Shown piece after piece: positions 44,624 through 54,232 of a DNA stretch of 64,000 bases. This stretch comes from Brumimicrobium mesophilum (GTDB taxonomy: Bacteria; Bacteroidota; Bacteroidia; Flavobacteriales_D; Crocinitomicaceae), in assembly GCF_003025005.1 (NCBI RefSeq), contig NZ_PVSS01000002.1:204091-268090 (forward strand). Direction: 5' to 3'. The notes under the pieces are model-generated. The model had not been told where the DNA came from. It was given only the letters and a program-made list of their open reading frames with translations, and ran no database searches. Each line of letters opens with the position of its first letter. Position 1 is the first letter of the stretch. A program made the translations under genes and the position numbers.

Positions 44624-46058
44624 CTTTAAACTCTGTTCCTTTTCCTTCTGACGAATTAACTACTACTTTACCTTTGTGCATATTAATTATATTCAAAGTT
44701 GCCGTCATTCCTAGGCCTAAACCATTTTTACGGTTTGTAAAATAGGGATCAAAAAGACTATTTTGGGTTTCTTCGTCCATACCTTTTCCATTATCGCGAA
44801 TATAAACTACAGGAGAACCATCCTCTTCTGTTAAAATAATCATGATTTCTGGCCGGGGGGTTTCATCCATAGCTTCAATAGAATTTATAATGATATTTAC
44901 AAAAGCAATTTTTAATTTCTCAGGGTCCCAATCCCCTTCAATTTCTTTATCACAAAAAGCTTTAATCAAATTTACATTTAGCAGTTCTACACGATCTTGA
45001 CAAAAGTCAATTGCAGAATTGATCACAACTTTTAAGTTAGCAGGAACTATTTCTAGCTCAGGTGGTCTTGCTGATTTTAATAAATCATCAATTAAATCAG
45101 CAATTCTAACGGTATTTCTTTCAATCATTTGCTCTAAAAGCTTCGCATCTTCATTTTCACTTTTCGCGTCTGATAAAGCAGATAATTCACCCACAGCCAA
45201 TCTAATATTGGTTAGCGGATTTCTTACTTCATGAGCAATCATTCGTGCCATTCTAGTGGATAAATTGATTTTCTCTGCCTTTTTTAGTTCGGCTTCTTGC
45301 TCCATGATTTTTGTCAAGTCACTTATGGCTACATGAAATGTATTTCCATCGATATTAGCCTCTTTTGGAAGATGAGCAATAGAGAGAATTGATACAATAT
45401 CATTATTATTATTCAACAAAGTAGTTTTAAAACTTTTCACATAACCATTGACATCTAATTGCTGAGTTAAGGCTTTAAAATCAAAATCATATTTAAAAAG
45501 TTCTTCAAATTCTTTACCTTTCAATTGCTGCAGAGGTGTATTTTCATTATGAAAAACATCCAAGAATGCTGCGTTATATTCGGTAATTTTCATGTCATTA
45601 TCTAAAACCAAGAAAGGCTCTAAACTCAACTCAAATAAACTCCTGTACTTTTTTTCTTGCGCCCTAATAAACCTTTGTTGATTGTATCTTTCCAAAGCGT
45701 AACGCATTGCACGTTCGATAGTATCGACACGTACTTCTTTTTTTACCAAGAAGTCAGACGCTCCTTTAGCCATTGCCTTTTCATCAACAGAGTAATCGCT
45801 AGAACCGGTCAATAATATCATTGGCTTAAGTACATCCCTAGATCGAATTCTTTCAATAATTTCAATTCCTTCTCCTTTACCCAAAAAGTGATCAATTAAA
45901 TAAATATCATGCTCATCATTAAGAATTTCTTGTTCGGCAAAGTCATAATCATTACACCAATAAACGTCGTATTGTTCAGTTTGAATCTTTGACAAATAAT
46001 GGCTCATGATTACATAATCATCTTCATCATCGTCGATTATAAGTACTTTGACACTCAT
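44613..46058 (-). CDS. Receiver-PAS-histidine kinase hybrid
   Basis: The 481-residue soluble protein has an N-terminal receiver domain (1-120; phosphoacceptor D56 in IYLIDHFLG), a PAS domain (about 140-255), a HisKA dimerisation domain with the phospho-His in MIAHEVRNPLTN (about 275-285), and a HATPase domain (N box IINSIEAMDE, GLGLGM near the end). A receiver in front of the kinase suggests that it takes phosphate from, or is tuned by, another kinase; the neighbour at 46063 is the natural candidate. That gene ends only 4 nt upstream. No DNA-binding domain is present. Confidence 0.93.
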   Translation of the reverse strand: MSVKVLIIDDDEDDYVIMSHYLSKIQTEQYDVYWCNDYDFAEQEILNDEHDIYLIDHFLGKGEGIEIIERIRSRDVLKPMILLTGSSDYSVDEKAMAKGASDFLVKKEVRVDTIERAMRYALERYNQQRFIRAQEKKYRSLFELSLEPFLVLDNDMKITEYNAAFLDVFHNENTPLQQLKGKEFEELFKYDFDFKALTQQLDVNGYVKSFKTTLLNNNNDIVSILSIAHLPKEANIDGNTFHVAISDLTKIMEQEAELKKAEKINLSTRMARMIAHEVRNPLTNIRLAVGELSALSDAKSENEDAKLLEQMIERNTVRIADLIDDLLKSARPPELEIVPANLKVVINSAIDFCQDRVELLNVNLIKAFCDKEIEGDWDPEKLKIAFVNIIINSIEAMDETPRPEIMIILTEEDGSPVVYIRDNGKGMDEETQNSLFDPYFTNRKNGLGLGMTATLNIINMHKGKVVVNSSEGKGTEFKVTL

Positions 46059-46062
46059 TTTT

Positions 46063-47466
46063 CTATTTTATAGGTAAGTAAATAGTAAAAGTTGAACCTT
46101 GCCCATCAATTGCATTGGCAATAATAGTTCCCTTGTGGTTTTCAGTAATCTTTTTACAAATTGACAAGCCAATACCAGTACCTTCATATGCAGATCGACC
46201 ATGTAACCTTTGAAAAATAGCGAAAATTTTATCTGCATATTTATCATCGAATCCAATTCCATTGTCACTTATCGAGATCTTCCAAAACTCATTGAATTTA
46301 AAACTATTGAGTTCCTCCAAATCAATATTTGATGAGCTCACAATTTCACTTTTTATATCTACAACGGGTGATAAATTGGGTTGCTTAAATTTAATCGCAT
46401 TGCTAATAAGGTTCTGAAATAACTGTCTCATTTGAATTTCATCTGCATAAATTTCGTCCGGTAAATCATGAATATTAATAACAGCTGAATTTTCCTGAAT
46501 ACGAAACTCTAAGTCACTGATAACATCTTTTAATACAATATTAAGGTTGATCTTGTTTTTAATATCATATTGCTTAGATATCCGTGAATAAGATAATAAA
46601 TCCTCAATTAACTCTTGCATTCTTGTGGAAGCAGCTTGCATTCTATTAACATGCGCAACAATTGTATTGTGGTCTACATTCTCATTGGCTAACTCAATTT
46701 CAATTAGATCACCGAAAGTTTTAATTTTTCGTAATGGTTCATTGAGGTCATGAGATGCAACATAAGCAAAGTTCTCCAGGTTTTCATTCATAGAACTCAA
46801 TTCTATATTTATTTGATTAATTTCCCTTAAATAGCGTTCACTTTTTTGAATTTCCTTTCTCATCTTAAAGAAACTTATGAATACAATCAAAAACATAATT
46901 ACACCAAAAAAAGACAACACAATCAAAGCATTACGATTGGCTATTTTGGCTGCCAATTGATTGCTTTCACGCATTTCACTATTTACGCTTCTTATCTTCT
47001 TTAAAGTATTTAGAATCTCCAAAGTTGTCTCATTTCCAAAAGACATTTCTTGAATTTGTTTAGATGTAGACATGGAATCATGCAACATCATATTATCCAA
47101 AGTTGAAATCCTTTGAGAGATTAATCGATTTAGCTTTTTAGTTTCTGCACTGGCTATATGATGCGCATAACAGTGATCCTTTAATTGTGTTACATATTCA
47201 AGTAGTCGAACTTTCTTGTGAACATAAATGGCTTCACTTTCTCGGGATTTTGTAATAACGTAACTATAAGCGGAGGTTTCTAATTGTGTTATTTGCTGAA
47301 TTACGGCATTTGTCCTTTCAACCGTCATTCCAAAACTCTCGGCCTGTTTTCCAGATTCTCCTGCCCGATTCAGAAAAAATAAAGATGTAATGAAATAACC
47401 AACTATTAACGTCAGTGACAACATTAGAAAATAATTAAAATAACTTAAATTTCTATCCTTTAGCAT
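46063..47466 (-). CDS. Membrane histidine kinase with CHASE3-like sensor
   Basis: The 467-residue kinase has TM1 (about 10-30) and TM2 (about 180-200) flanking a helical periplasmic sensor of about 150 residues (CHASE3- or four-helix-bundle-like). A coiled coil and a HisKA domain follow, with the phospho-His in VASHDLNEPLRK, then a HATPase domain (NLISNAIKFK, DNGIGF, GTGIGLSICK). It lacks a response regulator of its own and lies 4 nt upstream of a receiver-PAS-kinase gene. The pair probably forms a phosphorelay module. No clear -7 box was found in front. Confidence 0.92.
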   Translation of the reverse strand: MLKDRNLSYFNYFLMLSLTLIVGYFITSLFFLNRAGESGKQAESFGMTVERTNAVIQQITQLETSAYSYVITKSRESEAIYVHKKVRLLEYVTQLKDHCYAHHIASAETKKLNRLISQRISTLDNMMLHDSMSTSKQIQEMSFGNETTLEILNTLKKIRSVNSEMRESNQLAAKIANRNALIVLSFFGVIMFLIVFISFFKMRKEIQKSERYLREINQINIELSSMNENLENFAYVASHDLNEPLRKIKTFGDLIEIELANENVDHNTIVAHVNRMQAASTRMQELIEDLLSYSRISKQYDIKNKINLNIVLKDVISDLEFRIQENSAVINIHDLPDEIYADEIQMRQLFQNLISNAIKFKQPNLSPVVDIKSEIVSSSNIDLEELNSFKFNEFWKISISDNGIGFDDKYADKIFAIFQRLHGRSAYEGTGIGLSICKKITENHKGTIIANAIDGQGSTFTIYLPIK

Positions 47467-47853
47467 TCTTCAATCAAACCATAGATACTTAACCTAACTC
47501 AAAGACTAAATAACTAACAATAAATACAATACAACTCAATCCATTATCTTATTCAAAATAGGAAAAACAATTCCGCCCTTGAAGGAATAATAATTGGTCA
47601 TTCAATTTTTTAAAAGTAACAATTTCACCTATTAATTAATAACATCTAACACACAATTTTTGTTCTAAATTCAACCGTAAACCCTTATTATTTGAGTAAC
47701 TTTTACAAATTTTAGTTTAATAGCTACTCACGAATGCCTTGCCGCTCAAAAAATCAATTAGTACTTAGAAAATTATTTATTTCACCATAAAAGTTCAACA
47801 TTATTTTCTAAATTTAGTTCGACAGATTAACCCAAGAATTAAATTTTAGACTT
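47467..47853. other. 387-bp gap between divergent genes
   Basis: This intergenic stretch separates the membrane kinase gene from the M1 peptidase gene. It is very AT-rich. A near-consensus -7 box TAAATTTA (47809-47816) lies before the peptidase ATG. I see no perfect TAnnTTTG box, no sigma-54 GG-N10-GC element, no hairpin and no ORF. Confidence 0.5.
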
Positions 47854-50841
47854 ATGAAATGGTTATTATTTTTAGGAACCCTTACTTTCAACATCTTACT
47901 CACATATTCACAAGACTATTGGCAACAAAAAGTCAACTTTGAGATAAATGTTGAACTCGATGATAAGAACCATTTTCTAAACGGAGTAGAAATTTTCGAA
48001 TATTTTAATAATTCTCCCGATACATTAAATTTTATTTACATTCATGTTTGGCCGAATGCTTATAAAAATGGAAAAACTGCACTTGCGAAACAACTTTATA
48101 TAGACGGCGACAAAAAATTGAAGTATGGAAATGACAGTATCAAAGGATATATAGATTCTTTAGATTTTAGAAGTAACGGAAACCAACTGTCTTGGGAATA
48201 TGATAAAGAGCACATCGATATCATTAAATTATTCCTCCCTTCACCACTTACACCAAAAGAATCTATTCGAATTTCCACACCATTTAGGGTTAAAATTCCA
48301 AGTGGGAGCATTTCTAGATTAGGACATATTGGTCAATCTTATCAAATTACCCAATGGTATCCTAAACCGGCTGTTTATGATAAAGATGGTTGGCATCAAA
48401 TGCCATATTTAACTCAAGGTGAATTTTATTCAGAGTTTGGCGATTATAGCGTTGCAATCACCTTACCTGAAAACTATGTAGTTGGTGCGACAGGTGATTT
48501 ACAAACGCAAAAAGAACTAGATTTTTTAGAGGAAAAGGTTAAGCTAACGGAGGAAAAAATCAAAGATTTAATGCCAGCTCGAAAATCTAAACAACGTACT
48601 CCATTTCCACCATCATCAAAAAAAATGAAAACAATCCGTTACGCTCAAAGTAATGTTCATGATTTCGCATGGTTTTCTGACAAAAGATACGATGTTTTAA
48701 AAGGAGAAGTTGAACTCCCAAATAGTGGAAGAAAAGTTACCACTTGGTCGATGTTCGTTCCTGAGAATATAAATGTTTGGAAAAATTCGATTGAATACAT
48801 TAACGATGGTGCATATTACTATTCAAAATGGAATGGTGATTATCCATACAATCAAATTACAGCCGTTGATGGCACAATTAGCGCTGGGGGTGGAATGGAA
48901 TATCCGAATGTCACTGTTATTGGAAATACAAGTGATACAATCTCACTTGAAGTCGTGATTGTTCACGAAGTAGGACACAATTGGTTTTACGGAATTTTAG
49001 GATCGAATGAACGTGATCATGGATGGATGGATGAAGGCTTAAATACCATGAACGAAGTACGGTACATGATGACCAAATACCCAGAGAACAAACATTTGGC
49101 TGATATGATAGGGAATGGTGCTTTCAATTTTCATGGTTTAGATTATCAGGATAACAATGATGTTTTTACAAGGACAGTTTCAAGTTTAGGAATTGACCAA
49201 CCAATAGATACAAAATCTGAGGAATTTAAAGGACTGAATTATGGAGTTACAATGTATTATAAAACTGGAATAGTATTCAACTATCTTCGTTATTACCTTG
49301 GTGATGAACAATTTGATAAAGTAATGAAAACGTATTATGCACGCTATGAATTTAAACATCCTCAGCCCGAAGATGTTCAGGAGGTTTTTGAAGAGATAAC
49401 AAAAGAAAATTTGGATTGGTTTTTTGATGGACTAATTAGAACTTCAGACAATGTTGATTTTAGATTAGGACATATAAGTGCAAAACAAGGAGAAACTAAC
49501 ATAAAAATTAGAAATATAGGGAGTATAAAAGCGCCTATTCCGGTTTCTGCAATGATTGGTGATAGTATATTAAAAACGAAATGGATATTAGCGAATGAGA
49601 AAAAAGCAAAAGTAACTTTCGATGAGGAACATGAAAAAATAATGATAGATCCCTTAAGAAAGATTCCAGAATCAAACAGGCAAAATAACCTTTGGCGAAA
49701 AGACGGATTAATCAATAAATGGGAGCCCTTGAAATTAAACTTCCTAACTAGTTACAACAGGGCCGAAGAAACTAATATGAATCTTATGCCTGCAATGGCT
49801 TGGAATACAAACGATAAATTTATGATTGGTTTAGCATTTCATAATTTCTCATTAGCACCTAATCCTTTTAAGTATTTTATTGCCCCAATGTACTCTTTTG
49901 GCAGAAGAAATGTTTCAGGAATTGGGGAATTGAGCTATACTTTCTATCCTAAAAAGGCAAAATTAACAACCCTAGGATTGTCATTAAAGTCATTTAAAGA
50001 TGAATCCTTTTTCGATAGAAATAATTCATACTATGCCATTGCATCACCTTATCTCAGATTTGATTTTACGAATGAATCTAAAAGACAAACTTTTCAGCAC
50101 ACTTTATTATTTCAAGGTATGTTGAAAAACACAAGAAGAGGAAATATAGATGAAATAGAAACTGGTGGTTTTGCAAATTGGAAGACCACTTATAAGATGT
50201 TGGATCATAAGTTGAAAACTAACTTACGATCTGATTTAATAATAAATAATAACGGTGGCGATCAAGTAGGTAGAATTTTCGGTTCTGCCGAATACACATA
50301 TAAATACATAAAGCAAAAATGGGAGAGCAATGTAAGTATACGCGTTTTTGCGGGCTATAATTATTTATTTGATGTAAATAACCTTCAAAACCTTAGCAAA
50401 TATGGAATTCCGCTTTCTGGAAATTCTGGAATTCAAGATGTATTTGTTGAAGATTATTACTTGAATAGAAGTGGTAGTGTTTTCAATTCATACCACACTC
50501 AACGCGCTGAAAACAGAGGTGGATTTCTATCAGCAAGTAGTTTTGGCTACGGTACTTCGTGGATGACAACTTCTAGTATTTATATTGATCTTCCTATTCC
50601 AATCAAAGGATTTGGAGTGTTTGGAGATATTGGTTCATTTGAACAAAACGGAATATTCCAAAGTGCTTACAATGTAGGTGTAGGATTTAGAGTAGGTGAT
50701 ATTTTCGGTATATATTACCCAATAATGGAGTCACAAAACATAAAAAATGGATATGCAGGGAATAAATTCTTTGATAAATTGAGATTGACCTTAAAATTGA
50801 ACCCTGTGAATACTGGATTTATTAAAAACTTGATCAAATAA
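47854..50841 (+). CDS. M1-family metallopeptidase
   Basis: The 995-residue protein has a signal peptide (1-19), an N-terminal beta domain (about 25-210), and a gluzincin catalytic domain with H371-E-V-G-H375 and E394 (zinc ligands H371, H375, E394; catalytic E372). The exopeptidase-type loop reads GGGMEY (345-350) in place of GAMEN. The last 350 residues contain beta-rich, aromatic segments that look barrel-like and end in KLNPVNTGFIKNLIK. It is probably an exported aminopeptidase-like enzyme. The final part is unusual for M1 and may anchor it to the outer membrane. Confidence 0.9.
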   Translation: MKWLLFLGTLTFNILLTYSQDYWQQKVNFEINVELDDKNHFLNGVEIFEYFNNSPDTLNFIYIHVWPNAYKNGKTALAKQLYIDGDKKLKYGNDSIKGYIDSLDFRSNGNQLSWEYDKEHIDIIKLFLPSPLTPKESIRISTPFRVKIPSGSISRLGHIGQSYQITQWYPKPAVYDKDGWHQMPYLTQGEFYSEFGDYSVAITLPENYVVGATGDLQTQKELDFLEEKVKLTEEKIKDLMPARKSKQRTPFPPSSKKMKTIRYAQSNVHDFAWFSDKRYDVLKGEVELPNSGRKVTTWSMFVPENINVWKNSIEYINDGAYYYSKWNGDYPYNQITAVDGTISAGGGMEYPNVTVIGNTSDTISLEVVIVHEVGHNWFYGILGSNERDHGWMDEGLNTMNEVRYMMTKYPENKHLADMIGNGAFNFHGLDYQDNNDVFTRTVSSLGIDQPIDTKSEEFKGLNYGVTMYYKTGIVFNYLRYYLGDEQFDKVMKTYYARYEFKHPQPEDVQEVFEEITKENLDWFFDGLIRTSDNVDFRLGHISAKQGETNIKIRNIGSIKAPIPVSAMIGDSILKTKWILANEKKAKVTFDEEHEKIMIDPLRKIPESNRQNNLWRKDGLINKWEPLKLNFLTSYNRAEETNMNLMPAMAWNTNDKFMIGLAFHNFSLAPNPFKYFIAPMYSFGRRNVSGIGELSYTFYPKKAKLTTLGLSLKSFKDESFFDRNNSYYAIASPYLRFDFTNESKRQTFQHTLLFQGMLKNTRRGNIDEIETGGFANWKTTYKMLDHKLKTNLRSDLIINNNGGDQVGRIFGSAEYTYKYIKQKWESNVSIRVFAGYNYLFDVNNLQNLSKYGIPLSGNSGIQDVFVEDYYLNRSGSVFNSYHTQRAENRGGFLSASSFGYGTSWMTTSSIYIDLPIPIKGFGVFGDIGSFEQNGIFQSAYNVGVGFRVGDIFGIYYPIMESQNIKNGYAGNKFFDKLRLTLKLNPVNTGFIKNLIK

Positions 50842-50865
50842 ATGAATGTTCATTTATCTGTCAAG
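50829..50865. terminator. Stem-loop over two convergent stop codons
   Basis: ATAAATGAA (50838-50846) and TTCATTTAT (50849-50857) form a perfect 9-bp stem. An outer CTTGA/TCAAG pair (50829-50833, 50861-50865) extends it. It overlaps both stop codons of the convergent genes. There is no T run, so a terminator role is tentative. Confidence 0.35.
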
Positions 50866-52284
50866 TAAGTCATAAATATTCAATTTATTATAGAGCGTTT
50901 TCCTATCGATACCTAAAATATCTGCAGCTTTTGTTTTGTTGTTACTCGCTAATGATAAAGCTTCGATGATAGCTTGTGTCTCAGCCTCAGCGGTAACGTC
51001 TTTTAAAATTAAAGACTTTGGTTTTGATGAATTAGAATTTTCCTTCTGATTATTATGTTTAAACCATTCTTGCGGATTCAAAATATCATTAGGTAAATCA
51101 TTCTTTTCAATCATGTCATTATCAGACATTAACACGGCTAATTTTATTATGTTTTTTAGCTCACGAATGTTTCCTGGCCATGAATAAGAATTAAAAATAT
51201 TCCATACCTCATCATCAAGACCCTTAACGGTTTTTGAAAGTTCTAAATTAGCCTTGTGTAGAAAAAACGCTACAAAATCTGTCAATTCCGCTTTATTTTC
51301 TCTTAATGGCTTAAGTTCAATTTGAAACTCATTAATTCTATAGTAAATATCTTCTCTAAAAGTACCTTTACTCATTGCTATTCTAAGGTCCTCATTTGTC
51401 GCAACTATGATCCTCACATCAATAGGTAAATCCTTCTCTCCTCCTACTTTTCGAATTACTCTTTCTTGTAAAACTCGTAAAAGTTTCACTTGATTTTCAT
51501 AAGACAAGTTCCCTATCTCATCCAGAAATAATGTTCCTTGATTGGCCAATTCAAAACTCCCTTTTTTATCAGAAGTTGCACCTGTGAAAGCACCTTTTAA
51601 ATGTCCAAATAATTCTGACGCTGCTAATTCTTGAGTTAGCGCTCCACAATCTACAGGAATAAAAGGTCGACTGCTTCTATCCGAATTTTCGTGAATTCTA
51701 CGCGCCACTACTTCCTTTCCTGTCCCACTTTCGCCTAATATAACAACAGTCATATTTGTAGGCGCAACAAGTGAAATTAATCGCTGAATTTTAGTTGCAC
51801 AAGTACTTGCCGGAATTAAGAATTCATCTTTCTTACCCTTGTCGGTGGTATGGATTTGTTGGTCATTGGACTTTTGATTGGATTGCGTAGACTTAGTTAA
51901 TTTGGCTGACTCTACTTTTAACTTGTCAAGGGCATCATGCACTAAAAGCAATATTTCTTCAGGAAAAATGGGTTTAGTTACATACTCAAAAGCTCCCAAA
52001 CGTATCACTTTTACGGCTTGATTTACATCTGAATAACCCGTTATCACAATTATAGGAAGATGAGTGTTGATGCTTTTAATGGCTTCAATCATTTCAAGAC
52101 CATCTTTATCTGGGAGTCTAAAATCCGTTAAGACGAGGTCAATCTTTTCATTTTTTATTATCTGAAGTCCTTCTAAACCTTTGAATGCAATTTTAACATT
52201 AAAATCATTTCGTTCGAAGAAACGCTTGAGTAAGTTGCAAATATCAACATCATCATCAATAATAAGAATCGTCTTTTTATTCAT
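50854..52284 (-). CDS. NtrC-type sigma-54-dependent response regulator
   Basis: The 476-residue regulator has a receiver domain (1-120; phosphoacceptor D54 in LVLTDFRLPD), a sigma-54 activator AAA+ domain (about 165-395; Walker A GESGTGKE, the sigma-54 loop GAFTGA, Walker B GTLFLDEIG), and a Fis-type helix-turn-helix (about 430-470, TKAADILGIDRKTLYNKL). It activates sigma-54 promoters on phosphorylation. No cognate kinase gene is adjacent; the kinases at 44613 and 46063 lie only a few kb away and could serve it. The gene starts right after the stop of a lone receiver gene, with no gap. Confidence 0.95.
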   Translation of the reverse strand: MNKKTILIIDDDVDICNLLKRFFERNDFNVKIAFKGLEGLQIIKNEKIDLVLTDFRLPDKDGLEMIEAIKSINTHLPIIVITGYSDVNQAVKVIRLGAFEYVTKPIFPEEILLLVHDALDKLKVESAKLTKSTQSNQKSNDQQIHTTDKGKKDEFLIPASTCATKIQRLISLVAPTNMTVVILGESGTGKEVVARRIHENSDRSSRPFIPVDCGALTQELAASELFGHLKGAFTGATSDKKGSFELANQGTLFLDEIGNLSYENQVKLLRVLQERVIRKVGGEKDLPIDVRIIVATNEDLRIAMSKGTFREDIYYRINEFQIELKPLRENKAELTDFVAFFLHKANLELSKTVKGLDDEVWNIFNSYSWPGNIRELKNIIKLAVLMSDNDMIEKNDLPNDILNPQEWFKHNNQKENSNSSKPKSLILKDVTAEAETQAIIEALSLASNNKTKAADILGIDRKTLYNKLNIYDLLDR

Positions 52285-52656
52285 TTACCCTAAATTATGC
52301 ATCATATTAAGGTGTTGTATAAAAGCATCTTTTTCAAAAGGTTTGGCTAATAAACCCACTGCACCAAGCTCGGTAGCTTTACGTTTTTCCATACAATGAC
52401 TGAAAGCTGTGATTACCAAAATTTTTACAGATGAATTTATCTTTTTTAATGCTGGAATCAGATCAAAACCATCCCCATCTTGCAAACATAAATCCAGTAA
52501 AACATAATCAGGAGTATGATTTTTCAGCACTTCTTGAACAGTTTTTACAGAGTTTGCTTCAACAATTTCAAATTCGAAATGTCTATTAACGATAGATTTA
52601 TATAATGCCTTTATATCACATTCATCGTCAATAATAAGTAAAACCGGTCGTTTCAT
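52285..52656 (-). CDS. Single-domain response regulator
   Basis: The 123-residue protein is a stand-alone receiver: acidic pair in IIDDECDI (9-12), phosphoacceptor D55 in YVLLDLCLQDGDG, Thr/Ser in VITAFS, and Lys in LLAKPFEKDA. It has no output domain, so it works as a phosphate carrier or by protein contact. It abuts the NtrC-type regulator gene (stop and start adjacent), suggesting a phosphorelay or competition for one kinase. Confidence 0.93.
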   Translation of the reverse strand: MKRPVLLIIDDECDIKALYKSIVNRHFEFEIVEANSVKTVQEVLKNHTPDYVLLDLCLQDGDGFDLIPALKKINSSVKILVITAFSHCMEKRKATELGAVGLLAKPFEKDAFIQHLNMMHNLG

Positions 52657-52785
52657 CAGAAAAATTTAATGCTTTAATAAGAAACAATACAACACATACT
52701 TAGTTCAAAAATAACATAAAATAAAGTAGAATGAGACAAAACGATAATAATTGTAGAAAAAAGTCTACAACAATAAATAGGATTT

Positions 52786-53202
52786 TTAGTTGAAGAATTG
52801 AAAATTCAGTTGCTTTACTTCGAAGTGTTTTTTAACCAATGGCGAAATTTGATCTGTTACATGTGGAGATCGATAAACGTTGAGTTTATTAATTCCACTA
52901 AAATCTAAATAGGGATTTGTAATTTTTGGAATTCCATCAATAACTTTAACTATTAGTTTATGATGGTTTGTAAAGCATATTTTAATCCAATTGTTAACCT
53001 TTTTTATTACTTTATCTATTCTGATTTTTTTCAAATCATGAATCATTGGTTGAGACCCCAAAGGATATGCCTTCAATTGAATAATGATAAATATGGGAGC
53101 AGTCGATTTACTGAACATACTCAATCGCCATTGAAATTCAGGCTTGAGTTCATCTTCTAATATGTATAATAAGTTTGCTTCCACTCCGGCAAAACTCAAC
53201 AA
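52786..53202 (-). CDS. Doubtful hypothetical ORF
   Basis: The open frame encodes 138 residues only from a TTG; the first ATG lies at about residue 29, leaving about 110. The product is basic and aromatic in parts and has no domain I recognise. There is no perfect promoter in front, and the gap to the next gene on either side is 129 and 177 nt. It may be a real small gene or a chance frame. Confidence 0.35.
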   Translation of the reverse strand: MLSFAGVEANLLYILEDELKPEFQWRLSMFSKSTAPIFIIIQLKAYPLGSQPMIHDLKKIRIDKVIKKVNNWIKICFTNHHKLIVKVIDGIPKITNPYLDFSGINKLNVYRSPHVTDQISPLVKKHFEVKQLNFQFFN

Positions 53203-53379
53203 AAAATTAAGTCCTCAAAATGATTTCAGTGGGTAAATAAAATGATTTATGTCAGTATTGTTAAAATTAAATCAGTTTTAAGGATAATCCATTAAGTTCG
53301 TACTTTATATTAGATAAACAACATGATCAAGATTAGAAAAGTTAAGGTCTAAATCCCCCAAAATTAAACAAATTTCATC

Positions 53380-54189
53380 TTACTTATTTTTAAAATTTAA
53401 AACCGCTTTTCGCACTGAACCATGCTGTAATAATAGAATTTTGGCTTCCTCGAATTCAATTTCACATTGTTCTGCTACCATTTTAGCACCGCGAATTACG
53501 AGTTTTGCATTACTTAATTGCATATCCACCATTTTATTTCCTTGAACCCTTCCCAAACCAATCATCAAGCTCGTAGAAATCATATTCAAAATTAGTTTTT
53601 GAGCCGTTCCAGATTTCAATCTTGTACTTCCAGTAACGAATTCTGGACCAACGATTGCCACTAGAGAATGCTGTGCAGTATTACTCAATGGACTATCAGG
53701 ATTACATGTAATTCCAGCAGTTAAATTTCCAGCTTCATTCGCTTTTTCTAGTGCACCTAATACATAAGGTGTTGTTCCAGAAGCGGCAATTCCTACAACT
53801 ATGTCATTCTTTTGAATATTGTGTTTTTGAAGCTCCGCCCATCCTAATTCTGTATTGTCTTCGGCGTTTTCAACCGCGATTCTTATTGCAGCATCTCCTC
53901 CAGCAATTAATCCTACAACTAATCCCTGTTCCACTCCAAATGTAGGAGGACATTCAGAAGCGTCTAAAATTCCTAGTCTTCCACTTGTTCCTGCCCCAAG
54001 ATAAAACAAACGACCTCCCCTTTTCATGCGAATCAAAGCTGCTTCTACAAAGGACGTAATTTGAGGTAATATTGCTTCTACAGCCAACGGAACTAATTGA
54101 TCCTCCTTATTCATTGCAGTTAACTGTTCTAAAACAGTTAATTCTTCAAGCTTATCGTAGTTGCTAGATTTTTCAGTTATTTTATTCAC
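53380..54189 (-). CDS. murQ: N-acetylmuramic acid 6-phosphate etherase
   Basis: The 269-residue enzyme has a SIS domain and splits MurNAc-6-phosphate into GlcNAc-6-phosphate and D-lactate, recycling peptidoglycan. The signature is GAGTSGRLGILDASECPPTFG-like (seen at about 66-86), with GIAASGTTPYVLGAL and TGSTRLKSGTAQK further on. It starts with GTG (54189). No partner recycling genes (anmK, amgK) are in the window. A small DUF6150-like gene lies 43 nt upstream. Confidence 0.95.
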   Translation of the reverse strand: MNKITEKSSNYDKLEELTVLEQLTAMNKEDQLVPLAVEAILPQITSFVEAALIRMKRGGRLFYLGAGTSGRLGILDASECPPTFGVEQGLVVGLIAGGDAAIRIAVENAEDNTELGWAELQKHNIQKNDIVVGIAASGTTPYVLGALEKANEAGNLTAGITCNPDSPLSNTAQHSLVAIVGPEFVTGSTRLKSGTAQKLILNMISTSLMIGLGRVQGNKMVDMQLSNAKLVIRGAKMVAEQCEIEFEEAKILLLQHGSVRKAVLNFKNK

Positions 54190-54232
54190 TAGAAATATTT
54201 TAAAATTTGATTTGATAAATAATAATTGGTTG

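Noticed and set aside
47467-47853. Sigma-54 promoter for the M1 peptidase near an NtrC-type regulator
   Set aside because: No GG-N10-GC element is visible in the gap.
52751-52770. Hairpin TTGTAGA/TCTACAA as a terminator
   Set aside because: The stem is only 7 bp and there is no clean T run on either strand.
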